From assembly GCF_000430745.1 (NCBI RefSeq), contig NZ_AUMP01000016.1, forward strand, positions 1-64,000: 64,000 bases of DNA, written 5' to 3'. The stretch comes from Fictibacillus gelatini DSM 15865. GTDB taxonomy: Bacteria > Bacillota > Bacilli > Bacillales > Fictibacillaceae. How positions within the stretch are numbered: position 1 is the first letter of the stretch; each line of letters opens with the position of its first letter. Below, one piece after another: positions 17,260 through 25,337 of this stretch. Both the position numbers and the translations under genes were made by a program. The notes beneath the pieces are model-generated. The model was given only the letters and a program-made list of their open reading frames with translations. It was not told where the DNA came from and made no database searches.

Positions 17260-18153
17260 CTACACAAACAATGTATCCGCCACATTTTGAATCAGCGCCT
17301 TTTCCCGGTCATCCTCCAATTTATCGGCAATCGCCCGCTGGATCGCCCGCTTTGGGGGCATAAAGGCGGATAAATCACACGCATCGAGCAGCGCCCGGAT
17401 CGAAGCGGCGTCTTCGGATAATTGGCCCGCTTTTGTTTGCTGGATTAAATCCGCTGAAAATCGGACAAATGAATTGATCATCTCTTCATTCGTTTGTCTC
17501 GAGTGCATCTTCAACATTTCTTTTAACATGCTTCCTTGAATATACGGCACTTCAATAACGACAAACCGGTTTTTCAACGCTTCATTTAATGGAACCGTTC
17601 CAATATAGCCTTCATTGATCGCAGCAATTACGTTAAACCCTTCTTTCGCTTTCAGCACTTCACCCGTAAACGGATTGCTAATCGTTCTTCGGTAATCTAA
17701 AATTCCATTTAAAATTGGCAACGTTTCCGGTTTCGATATGTTAATTTCATCGATATACAAAAAATGACCTAATTGCGCAGCCTTTGTGACAGGTCCGGGA
17801 ATGAACCGGATTTCCGCTTCTCCGCTTTCATACGATAACGTCTTATGTCCTAATAAAGCTTCCGCATCTAAATCGACGGAACAATTAATGGAATGAAGAG
17901 GTTGATAAAACAAATAAGACAAATATTCAGCGAGCTTCGTTTTTCCTGACCCCGTTGGTCCTTTTAATAAAACATTTTTCCCCATTAATAAAGCGATTAA
18001 TGCATCGGTTACAATCGTTTGTTCAGGCGGGTAGTAACCCCGTTTTCCAATAAAATCTTTATAATCAGAAGAAATATGATCGATACGTTCATTACGTTCG
18101 ATCTTCAGTTGTTCCTTTAATTTTTCTGGTAATTGAATGTGTTCGAAATCCAT
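17260..18153 (-). CDS. yojN: MoxR-type AAA+ ATPase (YojN/NorQ-like)
   Basis: This 297-residue AAA+ ATPase has Walker A LKGPTGSGKT (about 62-71), Walker B FLYIDEIN (about 131-138), and the sensor segment VIAAINEGY. It belongs to the MoxR/NorQ/GvpN branch, works as a ring ATPase with a VWA-domain partner, and is followed 26 nt downstream by that partner (YojO-like). The ATG has AAAGGGACGAAA as SD. A chelatase or metalloenzyme-activation role is inferred from the family, not shown by the context. The nearby cobalamin operon uses an ATP-independent chelatase, so a link to cobalt insertion is unlikely. Confidence 0.88.
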   Translation of the reverse strand: MDFEHIQLPEKLKEQLKIERNERIDHISSDYKDFIGKRGYYPPEQTIVTDALIALLMGKNVLLKGPTGSGKTKLAEYLSYLFYQPLHSINCSVDLDAEALLGHKTLSYESGEAEIRFIPGPVTKAAQLGHFLYIDEINISKPETLPILNGILDYRRTISNPFTGEVLKAKEGFNVIAAINEGYIGTVPLNEALKNRFVVIEVPYIQGSMLKEMLKMHSRQTNEEMINSFVRFSADLIQQTKAGQLSEDAASIRALLDACDLSAFMPPKRAIQRAIADKLEDDREKALIQNVADTLFV

Positions 18154-18293
18154 TTTCGTCCCTTTCTACAATCCGAGTTTATTAACGAATAAACGTTCCT
18201 CACTATTTTACTAAATGGCAGGTCTAATGACAAAAAAAGAGTGCTTACTCAAAAAGAAGCCTCTTTGCAAGGGCAAAAAGGCTTCGTGTATTT

Positions 18294-19757
18294 TTATGCA
18301 GTTTTTTGAACAGTATCATCGAATTCTTTTTCGATCTCATCCGATGGTTTTGCAGTCAATAAGCTCACGACAAAAATCGCAATAGCACAAGCGATGAATC
18401 CCGGGATAATTTCATAAATCGCATCAAGCGCTTTAAATTGATCCCAGACGATAACAGTAACGGCACCGACAACCATTCCGGCAAGCGCTCCCCATTTTGT
18501 CATGCGCCTCCAGTAAAGGCTTAGAAGCACAACCGGTCCAAACGCTCCTCCAAATCCTGCCCACGCATACCCTACAAGGCTAAGGATCGTTTTATTTGGA
18601 TTTAAAGCAAGGAGAAGCGCGATAAGCGAGACGCCTAAAACAGCCAATCTTCCAACAAGGACAAGCTCTTTATCGGATGCAGATTTACGGATAAACGCTT
18701 TGTAAAAGTCTTCCGTCAACGCGCTTGAAGTCACTAACAATTGTGAAGAAATCGTACTCATAACCGCCGCTAAAATCGCCGCAAGTAAAAATCCCGTAAT
18801 GAGCGGATGGAACAAAATATCCGATAATTGAATAAATACGGTTTCCGGATTATTCAACTTTCCGTGTTTCATATTAAAATAGGCAATGCCGATAAGGCCT
18901 GTAAACATCGCTCCTACGATCGAAAAAATCATCCATCCCATTCCGATCCGGCGTGCGCTTTTAATTTCTTTCGTTGATTTAATCGCCATAAAGCGGACGA
19001 TAATATGCGGCTGGCCGAAATAGCCGAGCCCCCATGCAAGCAACGAAATAATGCCAATAACGCTTGTCCCTCTAAAGGCATCTAGCAGTTTCGGATCAAT
19101 GGAGTGAATTTCATGGAACGTTGTCGAAATACCGCCAACATGCAGGATCGTAACGACCGGCACTAATATTAAGGCGATAAACATGATCGTTCCTTGAACG
19201 AAGTCTGTCCAACTAACGGCAAGGAAGCCGCCAAATAACGTGTATAAAATGACGACACTTGCTGTAATCCAAATGCCCCATCTGTAATCTAGTCCAAATG
19301 CGGTTTTGAATAGTTCCCCGCCGGATACCATTCCGGATGACGTATAAAATGTAAAAAATACAAAAATGACTAATGCTGAAGTCACCCGTAAAATCTTCGA
19401 CCCGTCTTTAAAACGATTGTCAAAATAATCAGGTATTGTTATGGAGTTGTTTGCCACTTCTGAATACGTACGTAATCTTGGCGCGACAAAGAGCCAGTTT
19501 AAGTAAGCACCCGTACAAAGTCCGACAACGATCCAGCCTGCACTTAACCCCTGGGCATACATCGCGCCAGGCAATCCCATCAACAGCCAGCCGCTCATGT
19601 CCGAAGCTCCTGCACTTAATGCAGTAACTGCCGGCCCGAGCCCCCGTCCGCCGAGCATATAATCCGTCAAGTTACTCGTTCTGCGGTATGCAAAATAGCC
19701 AATTAAGAGCATACCAGCCATATAGATTCCAATGGATATAAATACTCCGATCTCCAT
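18294..19757 (-). CDS. Sodium/proline symporter (PutP/OpuE family)
   Basis: This is a 487-residue sodium:solute symporter with about 13 membrane helices and the SSSF-family core motifs GASDMSGWLLMGLPGA (about 50) and WAGFGGAFGPV (about 395). B. subtilis PutP (catabolic uptake) and OpuE (osmotic uptake) are both close relatives, and the sequence does not decide between them. The ATG at 19757 follows AAAGGGGGAG; the longer frame starts upstream of the RBS. No proline degradation genes are adjacent. No -24/-12 promoter is visible in front of it, so it is not an obvious target of the neighbouring sigma-54 activator. A TATAAT lies about 85 nt upstream of the start. Confidence 0.9.
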   Translation of the reverse strand: MEIGVFISIGIYMAGMLLIGYFAYRRTSNLTDYMLGGRGLGPAVTALSAGASDMSGWLLMGLPGAMYAQGLSAGWIVVGLCTGAYLNWLFVAPRLRTYSEVANNSITIPDYFDNRFKDGSKILRVTSALVIFVFFTFYTSSGMVSGGELFKTAFGLDYRWGIWITASVVILYTLFGGFLAVSWTDFVQGTIMFIALILVPVVTILHVGGISTTFHEIHSIDPKLLDAFRGTSVIGIISLLAWGLGYFGQPHIIVRFMAIKSTKEIKSARRIGMGWMIFSIVGAMFTGLIGIAYFNMKHGKLNNPETVFIQLSDILFHPLITGFLLAAILAAVMSTISSQLLVTSSALTEDFYKAFIRKSASDKELVLVGRLAVLGVSLIALLLALNPNKTILSLVGYAWAGFGGAFGPVVLLSLYWRRMTKWGALAGMVVGAVTVIVWDQFKALDAIYEIIPGFIACAIAIFVVSLLTAKPSDEIEKEFDDTVQKTA

Positions 19758-19873
19758 TCGTACTCCCCCTTTTGCAATTCTTGTTGAAATTTGTGACAAA
19801 TTATCGAAAGTGCTTACATTTGTATTATATAGTATCTTTATAGTTTTAGTTGTATTTTTATTATTCTGAATAT

Positions 19874-19916
19874 AAAATAACGGTTAGCCAATTTTTTATA
19901 GGCTAACCGTTATTTT
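19874..19916 (-). terminator. Terminator of the sigma-54 activator gene
   Basis: AAAATAACGGTTAGCC and GGCTAACCGTTATTTT form a 16-nt stem with an 11-nt loop. It overlaps the stop codon of the activator gene and separates it from the symporter gene. Confidence 0.85.
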
Positions 19917-21363
19917 ATTGAAGTTCATATTTTTCCAATTTGCGGTAAAGCGTTGCTAAACTTATATTTAGCTTTTTGGCGGCTTCGGCCTTCTCAATAC
20001 TTGCAGCGTTTTTCGGCACGAACTTAACCAGTATGTTTCGTTCATATTGAGAAAGGAGTTCTGTTAAACTCGTTGTGCCCCTTTCCCTGTTGCAATATTT
20101 TTCTGCCTCTAACTGCATATCATCCGGCAAATCGTCAAAATCAAGCAATCCGGACTCATTCATATTGATCATATATTCAACTACATTTTCTAACTGCCTG
20201 ATATTTCCTGGCCAGTCATAATTCATCAGCCATTGTTCTAGCCAAACGTTGATTTCCGGTACTTGTCGATTTAAAAGGATGCTATATTTATTGATAAAAT
20301 GTGAAAGAAGCATCGGGATGTCGTTCAATCGTTCCCGAAGCGGAATCATTGTAAACGGAAGAACGTTAATCCGATAGTATAAATCTTCGCGAAAACGCCC
20401 TTCTTTTACCATTTTCTCCAGATTTTTATTAGTCGCAGCCATCACTCTTGCATGAACCGGGAGCAATTGATTTCCTCCAACCTTCTCGAAACATTTCTCT
20501 TGCAAGACCCGCAAAAGCTTCGGCTGGACCGATAGAGGAAGATCACCGATTTCATCGAGGAAAATCGTTCCGCTACCCGCCAATTCGAATTTCCCCGGTT
20601 TCCCGTTGCGGTTCGCCCCGGTAAAGGCTCCCCCTTCATAGCCGAACAATTCACTTTCAATTAATTGTTCAGGAATCGCTCCACAGTTAACCGAAATGAA
20701 CGGATGCTTCGCCCGCTTGCTATTATAATGGATCGCCTGTGCAAGCATTTCTTTTCCCGTTCCATTTTCTCCGCGTATAAGAACGGTTGAAGGACTATCC
20801 GCTATTTTCTTCGCTTTTTTGATTATCGCGAGCAATTTTTCATTCGTGCCTATAATGGAATCAAAAGTATACGGCTTTTTATAATTTTCCGCTTCATGCA
20901 CGAGGCAATCTTCAGGCTCGTTAATCTCTTGCAGCATTAATTTATTTTCCAACAACGAACTAATGTTTTGCAAAAAGTTGGACAAGCTGCTTGAATGTTC
21001 CACGATCATTTTTCGTTGTGTCGGTGTAAAACCAATAAACCCGATTACCCCTATCGCTCTTCCGTTTTTATAAATTGGAAAGCCGATCGTCGCAAGCTCT
21101 GTGCACTGTTCATTGAAGATGCAGTTGCTGCACTTATCTCCATTTTCTCTCCTGTCAAAAATCATGCCCGGCTTACCGGTTTTTAAAATCGTTTCAAAAA
21201 AAGAGCCGCTGGGCACACGCTTTCCAATAAGCTGGCGATGGAAACCAGTCCCGCTAATACGAATATTGTTTTCATCAATGATTGAAACATCAAGTCCTGC
21301 GATTTTCGCTATATTATCCGCACATTCCTGGGCGAAATCCTGTATTTTAGCAATGCTTGACAT
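19915..21363 (-). CDS. Sigma-54-dependent transcriptional activator with Cys-containing sensor domain
   Basis: This 482-residue bacterial enhancer-binding protein has three parts. Residues 1-140 form a GAF-like sensor with a CxxCx5C cluster (C78, C81, C87). Residues about 168-395 form the AAA+ domain, with Walker A GENGTGKE (198-205), GAFTGA (245-250, the sigma-54 contact loop) and FLDEIG Walker B. A Fis-type HTH occupies about 455-482. It resembles the PrdR-like group. It starts 39 nt after the gamma-lyase gene, with no terminator between, so the lyase promoter should also transcribe it (positive autoregulation). The cluster could bind zinc or an iron-sulfur centre. The ligand is unknown; a sulfur amino acid or its product is a reasonable guess from the neighbour. 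Confidence 0.88.
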   Translation of the reverse strand: MSSIAKIQDFAQECADNIAKIAGLDVSIIDENNIRISGTGFHRQLIGKRVPSGSFFETILKTGKPGMIFDRRENGDKCSNCIFNEQCTELATIGFPIYKNGRAIGVIGFIGFTPTQRKMIVEHSSSLSNFLQNISSLLENKLMLQEINEPEDCLVHEAENYKKPYTFDSIIGTNEKLLAIIKKAKKIADSPSTVLIRGENGTGKEMLAQAIHYNSKRAKHPFISVNCGAIPEQLIESELFGYEGGAFTGANRNGKPGKFELAGSGTIFLDEIGDLPLSVQPKLLRVLQEKCFEKVGGNQLLPVHARVMAATNKNLEKMVKEGRFREDLYYRINVLPFTMIPLRERLNDIPMLLSHFINKYSILLNRQVPEINVWLEQWLMNYDWPGNIRQLENVVEYMINMNESGLLDFDDLPDDMQLEAEKYCNRERGTTSLTELLSQYERNILVKFVPKNAASIEKAEAAKKLNISLATLYRKLEKYELQ

Positions 21364-21402
21364 TTTATCACCTGCCGTTACCCTTTTAAAAATGACTCAT
21401 TA

Positions 21403-22602
21403 TTAAAAGTCTAACGCAGATAAAGACATTCGTAAATCGTCAATAATATCCTCCGTATCTTCCAATCCGGTAGACAGGCGAATCAATCCGCCGCAAATTC
21501 CAAAATGCACGCGCTCTTCTTCAGGGATAGACGAATGGGTCATAGAAGCAGGATGCTGCACAAGCGTTTCCGGGTCACCAAGGCTAAAAGAGATCATCGC
21601 AAGCTGCAATGAATTAATAACTGTACATGCCGCTTCATATCCGCCTTTAACGATAAACGATACAATTCCGCCAAAATCTTTCATTTGCCGTTTCGCGAGA
21701 TCATGTTGCGGATGAGATGGTAAGCCCGGATAATAAACGTGTTCAATTGCCGGATGGTTTTCAAGGAACTGTGCGACTTTTAAAGCGCTCCGGCAATGCT
21801 GGCGGACACGAAGCCCCAGCGTTTTCAAACCGCGAAGGATTAGAAACGAATCCCACGCATTTAAATGCTGGCCTAAATCTCCCATGACATGTTTTCTCAT
21901 GAATTCAATATCATCAAATTTACCGACGATAAAGCCTGCAAGGACGTCTCCATGGCCGTTTAAATATTTTGTCGCGCTATGAACGACAACATCGGCACCG
22001 AAATCCAACGGCTTTTGCAAGTACGGCGACATGAACGTATTGTCTACAATTACCGTTAACTGATAGCGATGGGCCAGATTAGACAAGGCTTGAATGTCCA
22101 ACACCGTCAGGCACGGATTGGACGGCGTTTCAATATATAATACTTTTGTGTTCGGCTGAATCGCTCTTTCCACTTTCGCAAGATCCGTACAATCGACAAA
22201 ATCAAACGAAATACCGAACCGTGGCGCAAGTGATGTTGTAAATTTATGCGTTCCGCCATATACATCTTTTGTAACGAGAGCATGATCACCGTTTTTTAAA
22301 AAGGCAAGCAAAGCCGTTGAAATAGCCGCCATACCGCTCGATACCCCAAGTGCCGCTTCGCCATTTTCCAGTAGCGCTACTTTCTCCTCAACCGTTTTCG
22401 TTGTCGGATTTCCATAGCGGCCGTAATATACGCCTTGATCTTCACCGGAAACAACAGCGCACGCTTCGTCCGTGCTTCCAAAAGCATAAGCGACAGCCGG
22501 AACGATCGGCGAGGCGACGGCCCTTGTATTCCGGCAAGGCTCTTGAGCTGCATGGATGATCGTTGTGTCCATATTCCATTTCCGTTTTACAGTTGTATTC
22601 AT
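21403..22602 (-). CDS. Methionine gamma-lyase-like PLP enzyme (Cys/Met metabolism family)
   Basis: This is a 399-residue fold-type I PLP enzyme of the cystathionine gamma-lyase/methionine gamma-lyase family. The PLP lysine is K212 in HSATKYLNGHGD; YGRYGNPT binds the neighbouring subunit's PLP phosphate. The C-terminal SLGDPETLVQHPASMTHSS closely resembles methionine gamma-lyases. However, the active-site Cys of classic methionine gamma-lyases (YGCT) is Gly here (VYGGT, residues 114-118), as in cystathionine gamma-lyases. The likely reaction is alpha,gamma-elimination of methionine, homocysteine or cystathionine. Transcription is predicted from a -24/-12 promoter, which suggests catabolic induction. 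The ATG has AGGGGG at 8 nt. Confidence 0.82.
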   Translation of the reverse strand: MNTTVKRKWNMDTTIIHAAQEPCRNTRAVASPIVPAVAYAFGSTDEACAVVSGEDQGVYYGRYGNPTTKTVEEKVALLENGEAALGVSSGMAAISTALLAFLKNGDHALVTKDVYGGTHKFTTSLAPRFGISFDFVDCTDLAKVERAIQPNTKVLYIETPSNPCLTVLDIQALSNLAHRYQLTVIVDNTFMSPYLQKPLDFGADVVVHSATKYLNGHGDVLAGFIVGKFDDIEFMRKHVMGDLGQHLNAWDSFLILRGLKTLGLRVRQHCRSALKVAQFLENHPAIEHVYYPGLPSHPQHDLAKRQMKDFGGIVSFIVKGGYEAACTVINSLQLAMISFSLGDPETLVQHPASMTHSSIPEEERVHFGICGGLIRLSTGLEDTEDIIDDLRMSLSALDF

Positions 22603-22660
22603 AAAAAAATCCCCCTATTCTTCTCTGCAATTCGCATGAAATTTCTAGTTTCATACCAAT

Positions 22661-22676
22661 TGCAAAAAACATGCCA
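22661..22676 (-). promoter_or_regulatory. Sigma-54 (-24/-12) promoter
   Basis: The minus strand reads TGGCAT-GTTTT-TTGCAA, matching the -24/-12 consensus TGGCAY-N5-TTGCW in sequence and spacing. It lies 59 nt ahead of the gamma-lyase ATG, and the activator of the required type is encoded in the same operon. A perfect inverted repeat CAACGG-N5-CCGTTG (22675-22691) overlaps the -24 edge. Confidence 0.8.
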
Positions 22677-22779
22677 ACGGAAAAACCGTTGATTTCGGGG
22701 GATAACATCTATTTCATTCTCAATTTTGAAAAGAGAAAAAGCGGAATGACCTTGTTTTTTCTCAAAGTTGATAAACGGA

Positions 22780-23436
22780 TTACCATTTATAATGCCAAAA
22801 CATTTCTTGAGAAACCCATTTCATAATATCGGGTTCCTGAGGTGTTCCATTCTCCCAGCTTGAAATCATTCCTTCTGTTTGCGAACGATGGGCTTTAATC
22901 GCTGCGATTTTGATATCAACAACATCAATGACATCATTGACGACGTCCGGATTACCGAGCGCTGTCAGCCGGTTTTTCGTAATTGCATGGCAATATAATG
23001 TCGGTCTTTCATTCTCCGGCAGACGTCCGACCGCCGTGATTGTTGCGAGCCCACAAGCATCATGATCAGGATGCACACCGTGGCCGGGGTAATGAGTAAT
23101 AATCAATGAAGGATTAAGTTCCTGTATAATTTCAAAAATGCTGTCAGCAACGACTTCCACATCTTCAAATTCTAACGTTTTATCGCGAAAGCCTAAACGG
23201 CGTAAATCTTTTATTCCTAATATTTTGCATGCTTCTTCTAATTCTTTTTTTCGGATCGCAGGCAACGTTTCACGGTTAGCAAAAAACGGCTTCCCCATAT
23301 TCCTGCCCATTTCACCCAGGGTTGCGCACGCATAGGTGACAGGAACCCCTTTTTGGGTGAATTGAGCAATCGTTCCAGCTGAACCAAACGCTTCGTCATC
23401 CGGATGCGGCAATACGACTAATACGTGGCGTTCCAT
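22780..23436 (-). CDS. bshB2: Bacillithiol biosynthesis deacetylase BshB2 (YojG)
   Basis: This LmbE/PIG-L family zinc deacetylase of 218 residues deacetylates GlcNAc-malate in bacillithiol synthesis and can act as a bacillithiol S-conjugate amidase. The zinc motif PHPDDE is at 10-15, and the second His motif HPDHDACG is at about 122-129. The start ATG was chosen from AGGAGG at 8 nt; earlier in-frame ATGs lie in or before the SD. The gene follows yojF by 22 nt, the same pair as in B. subtilis. Expression is probably from a promoter ahead of yojF. Confidence 0.93.
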   Translation of the reverse strand: MERHVLVVLPHPDDEAFGSAGTIAQFTQKGVPVTYACATLGEMGRNMGKPFFANRETLPAIRKKELEEACKILGIKDLRRLGFRDKTLEFEDVEVVADSIFEIIQELNPSLIITHYPGHGVHPDHDACGLATITAVGRLPENERPTLYCHAITKNRLTALGNPDVVNDVIDVVDIKIAAIKAHRSQTEGMISSWENGTPQEPDIMKWVSQEMFWHYKW

Positions 23437-23458
23437 ATTCATTTCCTCCTTCATTCGC

Positions 23459-23803
23459 TTAAAATGGTTGGTCACTTAATTGCAAGGCAACTGTTAGCCT
23501 TCCTTCGGCGTCATGGCCAGCAAGCAGCAATCTATTCTGTTCATCCAGTTCCCAATCGGTCAATCCTTCTGCGTAAATCCAGCCATGTTCCATTTTCAGC
23601 CCGACGCGGTACGGACCATTGCCGACAATACTGCCTCTTGAAAACCGAACGACACTGTTGCGAATATATGCCCCGACGGTTAAATTCTTTTCATTGTGGA
23701 AAGACGCATACGCACCATTTGTCGTTTCAAGATGTATATAAAGATTTTTATTGACCAATTTGTCAAGTACGTCCTGCACTTCTTGTTTTACAATTGGCTT
23801 CAT
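23459..23803 (-). CDS. yojF: YojF family protein (DUF1806)
   Basis: This 114-residue cytoplasmic protein is recognised as the YojF/DUF1806 family, always small and commonly next to the bshB2 deacetylase gene, as here. It has a predicted beta-rich core with conserved segments such as VRFSRGSIVGNGPYRVGLKM and a WIYAEGLTDW stretch. No catalytic motif is evident. The conserved pairing suggests a function connected to bacillithiol or to BshB2 itself, but this is inference. The ATG has AAAGGGGG at 7 nt spacing. Confidence 0.88.
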   Translation of the reverse strand: MKPIVKQEVQDVLDKLVNKNLYIHLETTNGAYASFHNEKNLTVGAYIRNSVVRFSRGSIVGNGPYRVGLKMEHGWIYAEGLTDWELDEQNRLLLAGHDAEGRLTVALQLSDQPF

Positions 23804-23854
23804 GTAAGAACCCCCTTTATTCGCTTATGTACTTCTTTATTTACTTCATTGTTC

Positions 23855-23863
23855 ATTATACCA
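23855..23863 (-). promoter_or_regulatory. Extended -10 promoter of yojF-bshB2
   Basis: The minus strand reads TGGTATAAT, an extended -10 (TGn TATAAT), about 52 nt ahead of the yojF start. No good -35 is seen at 17 bp, which is common with extended -10 promoters. Confidence 0.5.
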
Positions 23864-23918
23864 CTTAAGTCACTTACAAATCGTTAGGAATGCTCACACG
23901 TAATAGTATCCCGGATAA

Positions 23919-23955
23919 TTAGAAAAAGATTGCCCGGGAGGCAATCTTTTTCTAT
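23919..23955 (-). terminator. Terminator of the aminotransferase gene
   Basis: AGAAAAAGATTGCC and GGCAATCTTTTTCT form a 13-bp stem with a small loop. The transcript ends in UUUUUCU. It lies just after the aminotransferase stop. Confidence 0.88.
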
Positions 23956-23957
23956 GT

Positions 23958-25253
23958 TTATTTTTCAATGTCCTTAACTCCAAGGTAAATGGTGTTAAAC
24001 AATTCCTCAATGTCTTCTTCTTCGATACAAGAGAAGGCGACACGTAAATCCGTTTCGCCAAGGGCAATCGTTCCTACTCCGTACTTTTCAAGCAAATGAA
24101 CCCTGAGTGACTCGGCATCGACCGTTTTTAACTTGAGGCACATGAAATAGCCTGAATTAAAAGGATAATAGTCCCATGCATCATCAAATTTACCGCTGTC
24201 GAGCAAGCGCTTGACGGCGTTTGCCCTTCCCTTCATAATGTTGAACTTTTCTTGTTTTTGATCATTGAATTCAGGCGACTCCAGCGCACGCAAGACGAAC
24301 GTTTGTGAAGGATGCGGACCGCTTGAGATCGTCGCACGGATAATTCCCGTCGCTTTCTGTTCCAATGCATTTAATAATGCATCGCTTTGTCCGGCAAATG
24401 TAATGAAGCCGACGCGGAATCCCCAAATATACTCTTCCTTTGTTGCGCCGTCCACTTTTATGGCCAATACGCGAGGGTGCAAGTCACTTAAAGCACCAAA
24501 AAGGGATTCGTGAAGCGTATCTTCAAAGAAAAGGCTAAAATAGGCATCATCTGTAACCGCGACAATGTTAATTCCTGCCTCAGCTCCATCTTTAATAGCG
24601 GAAACGATTTGCCTTCCCTCTTCCACACCTGGCGTATAGCCTGTTGGATTGTTCGGGAAATTCAATATAACAATCGCTTTCCCTTTATCTTTTTGCGCTA
24701 AAATGGCCTGACGGAGACCTTCAGCATTAAATTTGTTTTCTTCGTTATAGAGAGGGTATTCAACAATGTTAGCCCCTCTGCGAATGCCGAATGTCAGTTC
24801 ATAGTTTTCCCAGTTTTTATCCGGGATGATGAGGCTATCACCGCTATCCGCAAAAAGGTCAGCGACCACGCTAAGCCCGTGGGTAAGGGCATTCGTTGCA
24901 ATTGGAGTGCCAAACTTCTTGCCTTCAAGCGAAGGATTTTCCTCGATCATTTTTTTGCGCCATGCCGTTCTCAACCCGGGCTTTCCTGCCGGCGGGGCAT
25001 ATTCATAAATGTCTTTTGGCGAATAAGAAGACAACGTATCTTGAAACACTTTTAAGTGCATCGGCTCGTTATTTTCAAGGGCGATGCCGATCGTTGCGTT
25101 ATATTTTGTCGCTTTCGCTTTCGCTTCAGCCGACTGGCTTAAAATCCCTTCTTTCGGAAAATAGATTTTTTTTCCTAAATCCGAAAGCATTGCATAAACA
25201 TGGGGATTTTCTTGCTCAATTGTTTCATTCAACTTTTTGGCGAGTGTTTGCAT
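23958..25253 (-). CDS. Class I/II PLP aminotransferase (COG1448-like, aspartate/aromatic type)
   Basis: This is a 431-residue fold-type I aminotransferase. Recognisable parts are YEYAPPAGKPGLRTAWRKKM near the start of the large domain, NFPNNPTGYTPG (substrate/PLP loop), DDAYFSLFFED, the PLP-lysine region KVDGATKEEYIWGFRVGF and the C-terminal Arg in DLRVAFSC. It belongs to the aspartate/tyrosine/aromatic aminotransferase group, but the amino-acid partner cannot be read from sequence. The ATG giving MQTLAKKLNE has GGAG at 9 nt; upstream in-frame starts have no useful SD. It is monocistronic, flanked by a terminator and the alaX gene. Confidence 0.85.
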   Translation of the reverse strand: MQTLAKKLNETIEQENPHVYAMLSDLGKKIYFPKEGILSQSAEAKAKATKYNATIGIALENNEPMHLKVFQDTLSSYSPKDIYEYAPPAGKPGLRTAWRKKMIEENPSLEGKKFGTPIATNALTHGLSVVADLFADSGDSLIIPDKNWENYELTFGIRRGANIVEYPLYNEENKFNAEGLRQAILAQKDKGKAIVILNFPNNPTGYTPGVEEGRQIVSAIKDGAEAGINIVAVTDDAYFSLFFEDTLHESLFGALSDLHPRVLAIKVDGATKEEYIWGFRVGFITFAGQSDALLNALEQKATGIIRATISSGPHPSQTFVLRALESPEFNDQKQEKFNIMKGRANAVKRLLDSGKFDDAWDYYPFNSGYFMCLKLKTVDAESLRVHLLEKYGVGTIALGETDLRVAFSCIEEEDIEELFNTIYLGVKDIEK

Positions 25254-25337
25254 CGTTGGTTTCTCCATTCCTCTCGAATTATTTTTGTAATCTATCATAC
25301 CAAAAATGGCTGGTAAATGTACGCTATTTTTTAAATT

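Noticed and set aside
15332-18153. VWA/MoxR pair as CobT/CobS subunits of an aerobic cobaltochelatase
   Set aside because: The cobalamin operon is the anaerobic type with CbiX, and no CobN-like large subunit is present; the pair matches YojN/YojO better.
18294-19914. Sigma-54 promoter for the sodium/proline symporter gene
   Set aside because: No TGGCA-N7-TGC pattern with correct spacing is found upstream; a TATAAT is present instead.
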